The translations under genes and the position numbers were made by a program. Source: Labia minor (Eukaryota; Arthropoda; Insecta; Dermaptera; Spongiphoridae). Taken from it: 64,000 nt of DNA. Numbering within the stretch: position 1 is the first letter of the stretch; the number at the start of each line of letters is the position of its first letter. A model generated the notes under the pieces. The model was not told where the DNA came from and made no database searches. It was given only the letters and a program-made list of their open reading frames with translations. This document shows positions 1 through 12,600 of this stretch, piece after piece. Location: assembly GCA_963082975.1 (NCBI GenBank), contig OY720344.1, positions 17,409,580-17,473,579 on the forward strand, given 5' to 3'.

Positions 1-427
1 TAATCAACCTTTTTTCCATAACTGAAAATTAATTAAAATTTTATTCTATTCGATCATAGGATTTAAGATTTTTAACAAAATTTTCACTGATAACATTTTA
101 TTGAAATAAGAAGACTTTGGCTTAATTCTATATTTATGAAATAGCATTTGTTTTCAACTGATTTTAGCTGTATTTAACTTTTATCATAAATTTGATAAAA
201 ATTAAAAACGTTACCAGGTACTTGACAGGGAAGTAGCAATATATAATATTATATGGAATGTTCAATGTGTATATAATTTCATATATTTGTATGAATAGTA
301 CAATTTGAATATGTAATAAACAGTGATATTATTATAATCGTATACATTTATATTATTATATTATATTAACATCCTTCGATATTTTGAAAAAGAAATCGAG
401 AAATTTAATTTTAAACTGGCTTCTGAA

Positions 428-890
428 ACTGAACACCTCAACACGTGCCAGCACGTGTTTGTCTCTTTGTTGATGACACCTGCTGGGGCGTGATTGGCAG
501 TAAACGTGTTAAAAAATTTAAAAAATAAATTCCGGTACTTTCAATGATTCAATCAAGCTGAAATTTTATATATAACAGTTTTATACAATTTTTAATCATG
601 TGAAAAACTATCAAACCTTTATCTATATTTTTACGGTCAGAGGAAAAAAATGAAAACGTGGTAGGTAATGGTCCTCTTCCGAATGAGCTAATTACATTTC
701 TCAAAAGTTGATAGAAAATTACGAATTTTGAATACTGGTCGTGTACCAAATTTCATTATTCTAGCTCAAATCGTGTTTGCGTAATCTTGTCTACATACAC
801 ACACATTTTTCTCAGCCTTAGTGAACCTTAAAAACGTATAAAAACATCAAAATCTCGACATCGAAAATTTTCGTGAGATAGTAAAAAGTA
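428..890 (-). repeat. Repeat family B, copy 1
   Basis: Same sequence as copy 2 in reverse: CACGTG-rich left part, AATTCCGGTACTTTCA, then ACACACAC, ending in TTTTCGTGAGATAGTAAAAA. The internal open frame at 549-749 is conserved only as repeat sequence, not as protein. Confidence 0.75.
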
Positions 891-1203
891 TCTTGTAGAA
901 ATCCATAAAATTAAATTAATTAAAATTGAATTCGAAACTTTATCATACAATATTTTTTTTATTTAGAAATAAAAACTTAATTTTATAATTTTTTTAACAA
1001 TAGAATCATTGTTTTAATCTCTAAATATTAATTTCACAATATTTAGTATTACTAATTGATTAATTTCTCTAGTAGGGGACGTGTTTACCCCTGGATCATC
1101 CCACCTCATCTTGGATTAATTAGATCATCTTTTGTCTTTTTATTTTTCAATTAAACTTTATCAATTTGTATTTACAATAAACGAGTGATATCTTTTATTA
1201 TTT

Positions 1204-1817
1204 ATTACTATCTCGCCAGAGATAGTATTGCGATCACGAAAATTTTCGATGTTGAGATTTTGATGTTTTTATACGTTTTGAAGGTTCCTGAATCATTTTC
1301 ACTAAGGTTGAGAAAAATGTCTGTGTGTGTGTGTATGTGTGTGTGTGTGTGTGTGTGTATGTAGACAAGATTACGCAAAAACGGTTTGAGCTAGATTGAT
1401 GCAATTTGGTACAAGAGCATTATTCAAAATTCATAGTTTTCTATCAACTTTTGAGAAATGTAGCTCAACCGGAAGAGGGTCATTACCTACAACGTTTTGA
1501 TTTTTTTTCCTCTAAAATGACCGTAAAAATAAAGATATATGTTTGATAATTTTTCACATGATTAATAATTGTATAAAACTGCTATATATAGAATTTCAGC
1601 TTGATTGAATCGCTGAAAGTACCAGAATTAATTTTTTAACACTGCAAATCTCACGCGCCAACACGTGCCATGGTGCCATCAATAAAAAACCAAACATGCG
1701 CTGGTTTAATATTTATTATTTATAATTTATAATTAATTAAATTTAATTTAAATATAATTTATTATGTTATTTAATCCAATTCAAATTGCGAGATAGTCGA
1801 GTGGAGACACTCCAGCT
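1204..1817 (+). repeat. Repeat family B, copy 2 (most complete)
   Basis: Begins TTACTATCTCGCCAGAGATAGTA, a small hairpin, and ends GCGAGATAGTCGAG. The outer ACTATCTCGC/GCGAGATAGT form a 10-bp terminal inverted repeat. Inside is ATGTCTG joined to (TG)n at 1319-1360, then AATTTGGTAC. It is the mirror image of copy 1 across about 310 bases. Confidence 0.8.
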
Positions 1818-4128
1818 TATTTTTAATTAAAAGTTTCTATTACATTATTATCATTTATTTTATTAAATATTTCTTGAAATATAAATTTCAATAAAACATT
1901 AATTAAACTAATGTAATATTTTTAAGATGTTCAATGTTAAAATATAAATTATTTATATTTTAATATTGAACAGAAAATAAATTATTTAAGATATTAAAAT
2001 GAAAATAGAAATTAAATGATTTAACATTTTAAAAATAAGACAATTTGTGCTAATTTAAATAACTCGAGATATGAATGAGAGGTGTGGGGGGGGGGGATAA
2101 GCAAGAGAGGTGTTTGAAGACCGGGGTGGAGAGAGTTAGACCAGTGGACCCCAAAATTATTTGGCCAAGCGCCCCCTTTCCAGAAAAAAATTTACTCAGC
2201 GCCCACTTGGAAATTAACTTTTTTTTAATTTTAATAACAATTAAACAGAAAGATAAATGTACCTATTCACAAAAAATTATAAATAAAGGTGTAAATTAGA
2301 AACATTGAATTTATGTATCTCAGAAAAGAATAGTATATATAATAGAAAAGTAATTTTCCCTAAATGCACCTGTGGCCATTACCGCTCGCCTGGATCGCTT
2401 CATTAAAAAAAATTATAAAAATAAAAGAATATTTTACACTAGAATAGATTTTATTGGGACACAGAATCAGAACAACGCAAAATAAATAATAATAACAACA
2501 ATAATAAGGAATATATGAATTAATCAAAATATTATATGTAATCTTTTAAATGATAATTGTAATTGAAAGATAGTATTTTATTAAATGAAAGTGGTGGGAG
2601 ATGTATATGGGTATATCTAACAGACGGATCAATTTGTTTTAAAATTCTCAAATTCGCACAGGTTTCTATGAGAAATCTAAAAAACAAATCTACATAAGTA
2701 TAGATGTATATTTATTTATTCCACCATATGTAAGTATGTACTTTTAAATCAAAATAATTCAAATCTATACTAATAGGAATATATTTTAAGAATATTAAAA
2801 TGGTAAACAATAATAAATTGATATGTTAATTAAATCCTATTAACCATTTACTTTTAGAAAAATTTAAAAAATGATTTTATATTAAAATAGTATATATAAA
2901 AAAAAAAAAAAAAAAAAAATAAAGACATATAAATACCTGGTGGAAAATTTTTTGGTTTTAAAACGAAATGTTTGATTAGAAACAATGTTATAAAGAAGAC
3001 TAATATAGATGTTATCATGGTGGATGGTGAAATGAAACTGATGGGCAAATGAATATAACATCAACAAGATGGGTCCGTTTCTACGCTCCAACTTTTTATT
3101 AAACATCTAAGGAGGAAAATATCAAAATCATTTGGATCATAAATTGACCTTGTGATTAGAAATGATTTATTTTAATTTTATTTTATTTTTTTTTTATTCT
3201 CTTAACATTAACTTTTTTTAATTTAATATAATGAAGTTATTACTAATTATTTATTTATCTTGAATTATCTCATTATTTATATATATATATAAATAATTGA
3301 ATGTGCCAAAGACACAATTTTTGGACCCGGAAAAAGATAAATAAAATACAGTTATATGGATGATGTAGCTTTTCAAAACGTCACAAGAATTATATGTAAT
3401 GTTAAATGTTTGGTAATTATCTTATTAATACAATAGATAATGAATTTAATATTCAATCTATAAAGAACAAAAAAGACATAGTATATATATATAACAATAA
3501 AAAAATCAATTTCTCACTGTTTTTTTTTTTACAAATTTTAAATTAAAAAAATAATTTTCAATTTAATGAAATAATGGTAAATCGTAAGTATATCTCTAAA
3601 AAATAAAAAAAATGTTTAATAAACTTATAATAGATATTAAAGAGAAATTCAAAAGATTTTATTTATTATTTTAAAGAGATTTATATGTTTATTTTTTGAT
3701 TATTTTACAATTGCATCTGGGGGTAAGGCCTATGATCCAAAGGGCAAAGTTATATACAAATAAATTTTGGTTATGTTATCTTTACTTTACCTTATTTGAT
3801 TAGCAAAAATTTATTTAAAGTGTAAAGAGGTTTTGTAGTGAAGAATCAAAGTTAATTTAATTGTTTGTTTTCTTAATTAATCGTATTAATCAAATAACAT
3901 ATATCAATCAATATAAAAGGATCTAAAAATCTAAGCCCTAGTTTGGGTTTGATTTGCTCTAAAAAACCTACATTTTTGAAGAACCCTAAATATAATGATT
4001 CATATATACCCCTATATATTACATCAACTAAGGTTATGATCTATAAGAAAAATAAAAATATATTAAATAACAAAAGGTCAAAGGAATAAATTAATTAATT
4101 AATTTGATTTGCTTAATATTTTAAAACT

Positions 4129-4848
4129 GTGGCCAGGCACAGAACCAAACCGACGATTTGAAATGGATTAATTTCCAAACATCATTTTTACCGACCGACG
4201 ATAGTAAGGGAGGTATTGTTTTCACACCAAATTTCACATGTGGAGATTTTTACATATCTCCACGAATCATGCATTTTCTTAACAGAAAAAAGTATTTTTA
4301 GCATGATGTCTGTCCGTCTGTCCGTCCGTCCGTCCGTCTGTCCGTCCGTATAGATATGTACAGCCTGAACGGCTTAACGGATTTTGATGAAATTTGGTAT
4401 ATTTACTTAATGCATCAGTGGGATGAATTGATCAACTTTTGGTGCAAATCCGGAAACCGGAAGTGGTAGTATTAGCGATCGACGATAAGAAGGGAAGGGT
4501 TATTTTCGCACCAAATTTCACATAAGGAGATTTTTTTACATATCACCACGAATGTATTGGTTTTATCCTCGGGAAAAATCATCTTCATTATGTTTTTCTT
4601 AATTTAAAATTATATGACGTCACCCAGCCCTTCATGACGTCACAGCCTCGGGTAACGCCGGCAACGCCGGCTACTTCAGCTATATATTATAAATAAAATA
4701 AAATTAAAAATATTTATGTTATATGCCTATCTGTTTTTTATTACATTAATAGATATATTAAAATTATTTGAAATTGTTTCTGTAGCTGGAAATTAATTTA
4801 TTTCAAACCGTCGGTCGGTTCGGACCTGGCCACAGGTCAACTTATTGA
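4129..4848 (+). repeat. Repeat family A, copy 1 (longest)
   Basis: Bounded by CTGTGGCCAGG on the left and CCTGGCCACAGGTCAACTTA on the right, an inverted end pair that makes this the fullest copy. Inside are two diverged copies of one module (ACCGACCGACGATAGTAAGG at about 4190; GCGATCGACGATAAGAAGG at about 4475), a (TCCG)n microsatellite at 4312-4350, and GACGTCA motifs at 4617-4645. Confidence 0.8.
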
Positions 4849-5021
4849 TATATATATAAGATTAAAGTATCAAAAAAAATATTTTTAAAATTTGAATTAA
4901 AATGACTAAATTGTATTATCTTGGTTTTTATTTTTAGTTTAATTACTCAATTATTAATTACTACTAAATTTTAAGTAAAAAAATTTCCGACAATGAATAT
5001 AGAATTAATAATTTGGAAACT

Positions 5022-5275
5022 ACCACTTCCGGTTTCTGGATAGACACCAAAAGGTAATGAATTCATGCTACTGATGCATTAAGTAAATAAATCAAATTTT
5101 ATCAAAATCCATTGTGCCGTTCAAGTTATACTCGTCTATACGAACACACAACGGAGAGACGGACAGACGGACTGTTAAGAAAATGCATGATTCGTGGAGA
5201 TATGTAATAATCTCCACATGTGAAAATTGGTCTGAAAACAATACCTCCCTTACTATCGTCGGCCGGTAAAAAGAA
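5022..5275 (-). repeat. Repeat family A, copy 2 (fragment)
   Basis: Reverse copy from CTACCACTTCCGGTTTCTGG to CTTACTATCGTCGGCCGGTAA. Only the first module and the middle are kept, and the microsatellite is short. Confidence 0.75.
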
Positions 5276-5565
5276 CAATACAATCATTGATTTATTATAC
5301 TACACCAAATTCTATAAATTTAAAATAGAAAATAAATATCCTAGAACTTAAAAAATCTTATCTAAATTTAGATAAGTACAAAGTACCTAATCTTTTATTT
5401 CTCTTACAACAACTTTACAGAATTATGTAGTCAAAAAAACAATCTTGCATAATATTTTAAAACTGTGGCCCCAGGCACAGAACCAAATTATCACACAATT
5501 ACTCAAAGTATGATTATAGGTAATAATTGGCTCTAATATTTTCAAATATACTCCAGACTCCAGAC

Positions 5566-6160
5566 CAGGGCCGTCTTAAGGAATTCGGCGCCCATGGGCT
5601 ACTAAAAATAATGCGCCCTTCCTCCTAAGAAAATACACAGAATGGCAAATGGGAGTCGGAAAAGTTATACAAAACAAAAGTGTCAGAACTAGAAAAAAAC
5701 TATTTATTACTTTTATAATAAACTGTTATCTTTATTGTAACTTTTCTTTAAAGTCACTTATTTAAAAGATGGGTATAAATGTTTACCCAGATTTGAGGGG
5801 ATTATCTCAATAATGACAGTTCCGATCAGTTTTTAGTCTAATCCTTAGAACTATTAACTTGATCGGAACTATTATATGATTGGTGGTCTTATATTAACTC
5901 CAGTGCGACTGAAACAAAAGTACGATCGGTAGGGTGTTACTCCTATTTCGCGTTGCCCTTCTCTATCTATCGTTTTTCAGCACATTTGAAAGAAATAAAA
6001 ATCAGTTTAATATTTTAAGAAGTGTTTTAATTTAAAAATAAGTAAAAACTAATAAAATGAAAAATAAATTTTTACTATATCGCAAATAAAAAATTGCCGC
6101 CTTAAAAGGCTTGCGCCCTGGGGCTATAGCCCATTTAGCCCTATGGTTAGGGCGGCACTG
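5566..6160 (+). mobile_element. hAT-type non-autonomous element, 595 bp
   Basis: Ends CAGGGCCGTCTTAAGG and CCTATGGTTAGGGCGGCACTG are imperfect inverted repeats. It is flanked by a perfect 8-bp duplication CTCCAGAC at 5558-5565 and 6161-6168. No transposase frame. Strand is arbitrary. Confidence 0.85.
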
Positions 6161-6650
6161 CTCCAGACTATTCTAATCTTTTAAAATGATATAAAATAAA
6201 AATATTATATATATCATCTAAGTTTAAACTTAATTTGAAAATTATTAAGTGAATTTTTTGTTTATATAAAATATTAAATTGTTTCAACGAGTGTTTACAG
6301 TTTTATCTATTAAATTCCTTTTTATTTTTGATAATATATTTATATTATGATTTTAATCTTGACCTATTTAGTGGTTTAGTATTAGAAATTTATTTACAAC
6401 TCAAATAATAATATGAAGAAAATAAATAAACAAATTATTACTAATAAATTTTTATTAATCTAAGTAGATGATTCATATAATTTATATAATCGTATTTCTA
6501 TTATTTTAATTAAGTATTAATATTTAAATTTATGAATCAAATGGATTTTAAAATAATACAATAAAGAATTTCATTTATATGGAAACGTTTAAGATAAACA
6601 AAAAAAAAAACAAAAAAAAAATGAGGAAAATTTATTAAATTATTTTAATA

Positions 6651-9600
6651 ATGAATCGACGGCATCAACATGCACATTTCAAACATGAAAATGCCCGTAC
6701 CATTGGTATTAATACAAAAAAGATGCCCACACCTAAACTAACACAAACACCAATGAAAATCTTCCATGTTACGCCTAATCCAAATAAATCGGGTCATTTT
6801 AAAATTTTTAAAGCATTCAAAGAAATAGTAAGTAAGGATTATATATATTTTAATGACAATACTTCATATTTATTAAATATTTAAGTTAAAAAATAAAATA
6901 TTTTATTATGAATATCAATAAAATAAAAATAAGTTGACCTGTGGCCAGGTCCGAACCGACCGACGGTTTGAAGTAAATTAATTAGCAGCTACACAGAAAC
7001 AATTTCAAATAATTTTAATATATCTATTAATATAATAAAAAACAGATATGGATACATAAATAATAAATATAAACATTTTTAATTTTATTTTATTTATAAT
7101 ATATATGCAAGACCAGGCTGTGACGTCATGAATGGCTGGATGACGTCATATAATTTTAAATCAAGAAAAAACTAATAAATATGATTTTTCTCGAGGATAA
7201 AACCAATACAAAGTGCATGATTCGTGGTGATATATAAAAAATCTCCTCATGTGAAATTTGGTGTGAAAATAACCTTTCCCTTCCTATCGTCGATCGCTAA
7301 TACTACCACTTCCGGTTTCCGGATTTGCACCAAAAGTTGATCAATTCATCCCACTGATGTATTAAGTAAATATACCAAATTTCATCAAAATCGGTTGAGC
7401 CGTTCAGGCTGTACACATCTATACGGACGGACGGACAGACGGACGGACGGACAGACATCATGCTAAAAATACTTTTTTCTGTTAAGAAAATGCATGATTC
7501 GTGGAGATATGTAAAAAGCTCCACATGTGAAATTTGGTGTGAAAACAATACCTCCCTTACTATCGTCGGTCGGTAATATTCTGTTTTTAAAAATTCTATA
7601 TATTTATCGTATATTAATATTAAAAATAATAATAATAATAAATCGTATGGATAATTTTGAAGATTAGAAAGACATATATATTTACAATTCTCATCATTTT
7701 TCACTAGTATATTAAGATTAGAGATAAATTCTTATACAAATTAAAGAAATAGAAAGATATTATTTTTAAAATATAGATTATTAATATGTTTGTATTATTT
7801 AATATTCAAAAATCTATTATAAATTTCCAGAATAATTAATTTATAATTGTATTATATCATAATATATCATCCAAAATTAATTCAACTAACTAGAAATGTT
7901 TAGTATATGGATAAATATAAATATATAAATTTTTATATTAAAACAAAGGAGATGATTAACTGCTAAAAATGTTTTAAAAATTAATTTATCATTTTTCGCA
8001 ATTTTTTTTTAATAAATATGCATATTAAATTTCATAATTTCAAATAAATAAATATTTGCGAATTAAATCTAATAAGATTAAATAATATTTCAATATTCTT
8101 CTCTAGATGTACAAATATATTATTATATATATTTATAGTGTATGTAAATTTAAAGGTGAACATTCACTGTTAGTGTTATATCCCCTAGAAAAAAATTAAT
8201 TTAAATATTTAATTTAATATTGGTATATTTCATATATTTGAAGGAATTCAATATTATCTTTTTGTATATATTTATATATGCATATGCATTATAGACATAA
8301 AAAAAATTATATTTATTATTTATATTTTTATAAATTAATAATTTTGTTACTTTGGAAATTCTTTGTAATTATATTTCTAGATAAAAAAAAATAAACTTTG
8401 GACATTTTGATAATACTCTTTTAGCAAATAGACAATTTTTACAATAAACATAAATAGAAAAAAAGTTCATTGGCTTGGTCTCATTTATAAGAATTTAATA
8501 GAAAAAATATCTTCGAGTTCCATATATATAATAAAGTGGATAATACTCGGATGTCGTTGTTAATTCGTTTCAGGAAAACCGTCGACAACCACAAAAACCA
8601 TAAGAAATAACTAAAAAACAAGTAATTCGTTCCAAATCCCCCAATATGCTATTCAAGTATATGCTATTTTCACCATGATTTTAACAATATTATTGCTAAA
8701 TTATAATAAATAAAGTTAAATTACATTATGAATAAAAAAAATAAAAAGAAATAAATGATAAAATAAATAATAAATATCATAAATAATCGAAGTAAAGTCA
8801 ATCAATCGAGCACATATAAGCATATATAAGTCTACCTTGTGCGTACTGGCCTGCGTTTTCTTTGATTAAAAACACACCCATATTACCGTTTTCTTTCTGT
8901 CCCACAGTACTCTTATGTTTTTTCAATACTTTTGTTGAAAAATAAACTTAAAGTACAGTTGATTTCGTTATCAAAACAAGTTTAAGAAAATGTAAAGGAG
9001 TAAAGTTCAGTACGGTATAAAATAGACAATAGGGAAAACGAACAGTCTATCGATCTATTATACTGCAGGATGTTCATTAACCTTAAAAACCCAAGAGTCA
9101 ATGACTCTATGCCAAATTTTCAGGGGCCAAAACGAAATTGATCAACTTGATTTCAAATGCGACGAGTACTGAAATAAACGACGAAAACTAGGTGTGAATT
9201 TCCGACAAAATTTTTAACGAGTAATGTGACTTAATACGATGACCCACTGTATATTTATATAGATTTTGGTCTAAAAATAAAAATAGAAATAAATAATTAT
9301 ACGAAATTCGTTTTATTGTTTTTTTTTCAAAATATTTTCTATGCAAGATCAATAGACTTTTCTATGCTCATGCAAAAGCTTGTCAAAATTTTCCAGTATT
9401 CAATGCATTCAAAAGTATTATATCGATTTTGACAATAAAGGCAATATCGATTTTAACATATGTGTACTAACATAGCAAAAAAAATGTCGATTATCGAATG
9501 TACACACTCGCGAAAATTCAAAATTCTTTTCTTTTGAACAGATCTCGTACATGCTAGAATTTTTTTTTTATTAATTATTAATATTAATAGGTTTAATGAG

Positions 9601-12600
9601 TTTGCTAAGTTTTTACCGACCGACGATAGTAAGGGAGGTATTGTTTTCACACCAAATTTCACATGTGGAGATTTTTACATATCTCCACGAATCATGCATT
9701 TTCTTAACAGAAAAAAGTATTTTTAGCATGATGTCTGTCCGTCCGTCTGTCCGTCTATCCGTCCGTCTGTCCGTCCGTATAGATGTGTACAGCCTGAACG
9801 GCTTAACGGATTTTGATGAAATTTGGTATATTTACTTAATACATCAGTGGGATGAATTGATCAACTTTTGGTGCAAATCCGGAAACCGGAAGTGGTAGTA
9901 TTAGCGATCGACGATAAGAAGGGAAGGGTTATTTTTGCACCAAATTTCACATAAGGAGATTTTTTTACATATCACCACGAATGTATTGGTTTTATCCTCG
10001 GGAAAAATCATCTTCATTATGTTTTTTTTAATTTAAAATTATATGACGTCACCCAGCCCTTCATGACGTCACAGCCTCGGGTAACGCCGGCAACGCCGGC
10101 TACTTCAGCTATATATTATAAATAAAATAAAATTAAAAATATTTATGTTATATCCCTATCTGTTTTTTATTACATTAATAGATATATTAAAATTATTTGA
10201 AATTGTTTCTGTAGCTGGAAATTAATTTATTTCAAACCGTCGGTCGGTTCGGACCTGGCCACAGGTCAACTTATTTAATTTTGTAAATATTAAGTATTGT
10301 ACTAATCAGTTTTCTAAAAAATAAGTTGTAAAACTACGCCTAATTAGTAATAAAAATAATCAGAACAGAAAACATAAAAAAAAATATCAAAATTTTGCAG
10401 TCAGTTGTTTTTTGTTGTTTTTATTATCATAATCGCAATACTTTTACTCTACATTCTCGAGGAAGCTCTTCTATAAATAAGTACAAAAATAAAGAAGCAC
10501 GCATTATGTGAATGAATTCATCCAACCCCTTTCAAGGTCTGAATAACAGAGTACATGGTCCATTGAAGAAGATGATCAGTGAGGGTCACTTTTTTTAAGG
10601 GAGAAAAAAAAACTTCCAAATATATTTATATATTCATTTATAAATCAGGAAAACTTTTATCATTTTACTCATTAGTAAATATTCATTGATAACTTGATCA
10701 AAATATTTAAGGGTCAAGACAAATAAAATTAAAGATCATCTTATTATTATTATTATTATAAATTATATTAACCTTGATTTTTGATATTATATTATTTTGG
10801 ACATCATGTGTTCTTATTATTTTTATTAATAATATTTTTTTTTAGATTTTCGTAGGAGTTTACAATTATAAACAAATATATATCTATATATATATATACA
10901 TAATATTAAAGAAAAACATACAATTTTTAAATTTATTATTTTTAAAATAATTTCAAAAATTAATAATAATAAGAATATTAATAATTATAATTATAAATAA
11001 AAAAGTAACTGAAAAATGTACTACTCTCTTCCCTACATATATTATATATATATGATTATATTAATATATAAGTTTATTAAGTATAGGATATTTTTCATCT
11101 ATTATTATTATTATTGTCTTATGGAAAATTTTATTATTGACTTATAGAAAAATTTATTATTGATTTATGGAAAATTTTATTATTAACTTATAGAAAAATT
11201 TATTATTGATTTATGGAAAAATTTATTATTGACTTATGGAAATAATTTTATTTAGATTTATATTTTTCTAGATATATTTAATTACCTCTTGTTGATTTAT
11301 TAGAAATGATTATTTTTATGATAAAAAAATTATTTGATACAAAAATGAGACAGACACTAAAAAATTACTATACTTTAATATTTTAATTTCAAAACCTGTA
11401 CAGCTTTTTAGATTGATATATATATAAGAATCAAGAATCTTCAACTATAAATAAAAAATAGTTTTGTCTATTAAAATTATTTGATTTAATTTTTAACTTC
11501 TTTAAATGAAATATTCAAAAATTAAAGATGAGAAAAATATTAGATATTGTACTATTATAGAATATAGTAGAATCAAAATATTTGATGAGTTGATTATGAA
11601 TATAGAATATCTAATTTTAATATTTCTATATATATTTTCATCAAAATCCTATTTTTATTATATAGGGTATATGTAAATCTAGAAAATATAAAAATTGTAA
11701 TAAATTGATTTAGTAAAAGGATAATGATTATAAATTAACTATAGATTCAATTATATTTTAATTTTTTTCGACAAAACATAATTATTATTATAATAAAATT
11801 TATCAAATACTTACAAGAGTATATGTTCTTTTTAATACAATGTTGTTTTTCATTCCATTTGTAAATCCTTGATGGTGTCACCCCTCACTTCCTCTTATTT
11901 AATTAGATTCACTTCACATATTTTAACTAATGATTATTAAAGTAAATTAAAATATATATATATTTTTTTTAGATACGAAAATCTGAAAAGTCAGCAATGA
12001 CCGATACACGGATGAGTGAAATGTTGACATTTCAAGATCTCGATGAAGTAATACACGCTTCGTGGGTGCGTTTCAAACACCTGAACGGCAGAACACCATT
12101 AAACCCCTCCAATATAAAACAATCCATCAACGATACGAATAAGTTAACAGCATCAGAAAGTTCAGCACAAACTGTAATTCTATTTTCCTTATTCTTTTCC
12201 TTATACTTAAAAATATTAATACTTATATTTTAGTATGTTGATGGATAAAAAGATAAATTAATTTATTATTTATGTTATCATTATTTGCTAAATGGATTTA
12301 TTTGATAACTAACTTAAATTCAACCCTTAAATTCCACCACGTGATTACCTAATTGTTTTTATTTTTTAAATAAAATAAAAAAAAATATATTTTATTAATT
12401 AATTCCATTTAATTAAATACTACGTTATATAATATTATACTACTCCATTCTCTAATGAAACATATATATATATATATATAAATTAATAAAATACTATTTG
12501 TTACGATTTAGAGAAATATTGAAGGGTAATGTAAAACACAACCAATTATGCACAGAAATAAGATGCATTTGTATTTAAATTGATTAAAAAATGTGAAATG

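Noticed and set aside
549..749. Small open frame near the left edge
   Set aside because: Lies inside family B copy 1; not conserved as protein in copies 2-4.
2075..2299. Open frame beginning near the G11 tract at about 2085-2096
   Set aside because: No similarity, no splice context, and the frame depends on the homopolymer length.
7303..7704. 133-codon open frame with SVRPSVCPSV-type sequence, also partly open at 9596-9898
   Set aside because: It runs through the (GGAC)n microsatellite and both modules of family A; openness follows from the repeat length and is lost in other copies.
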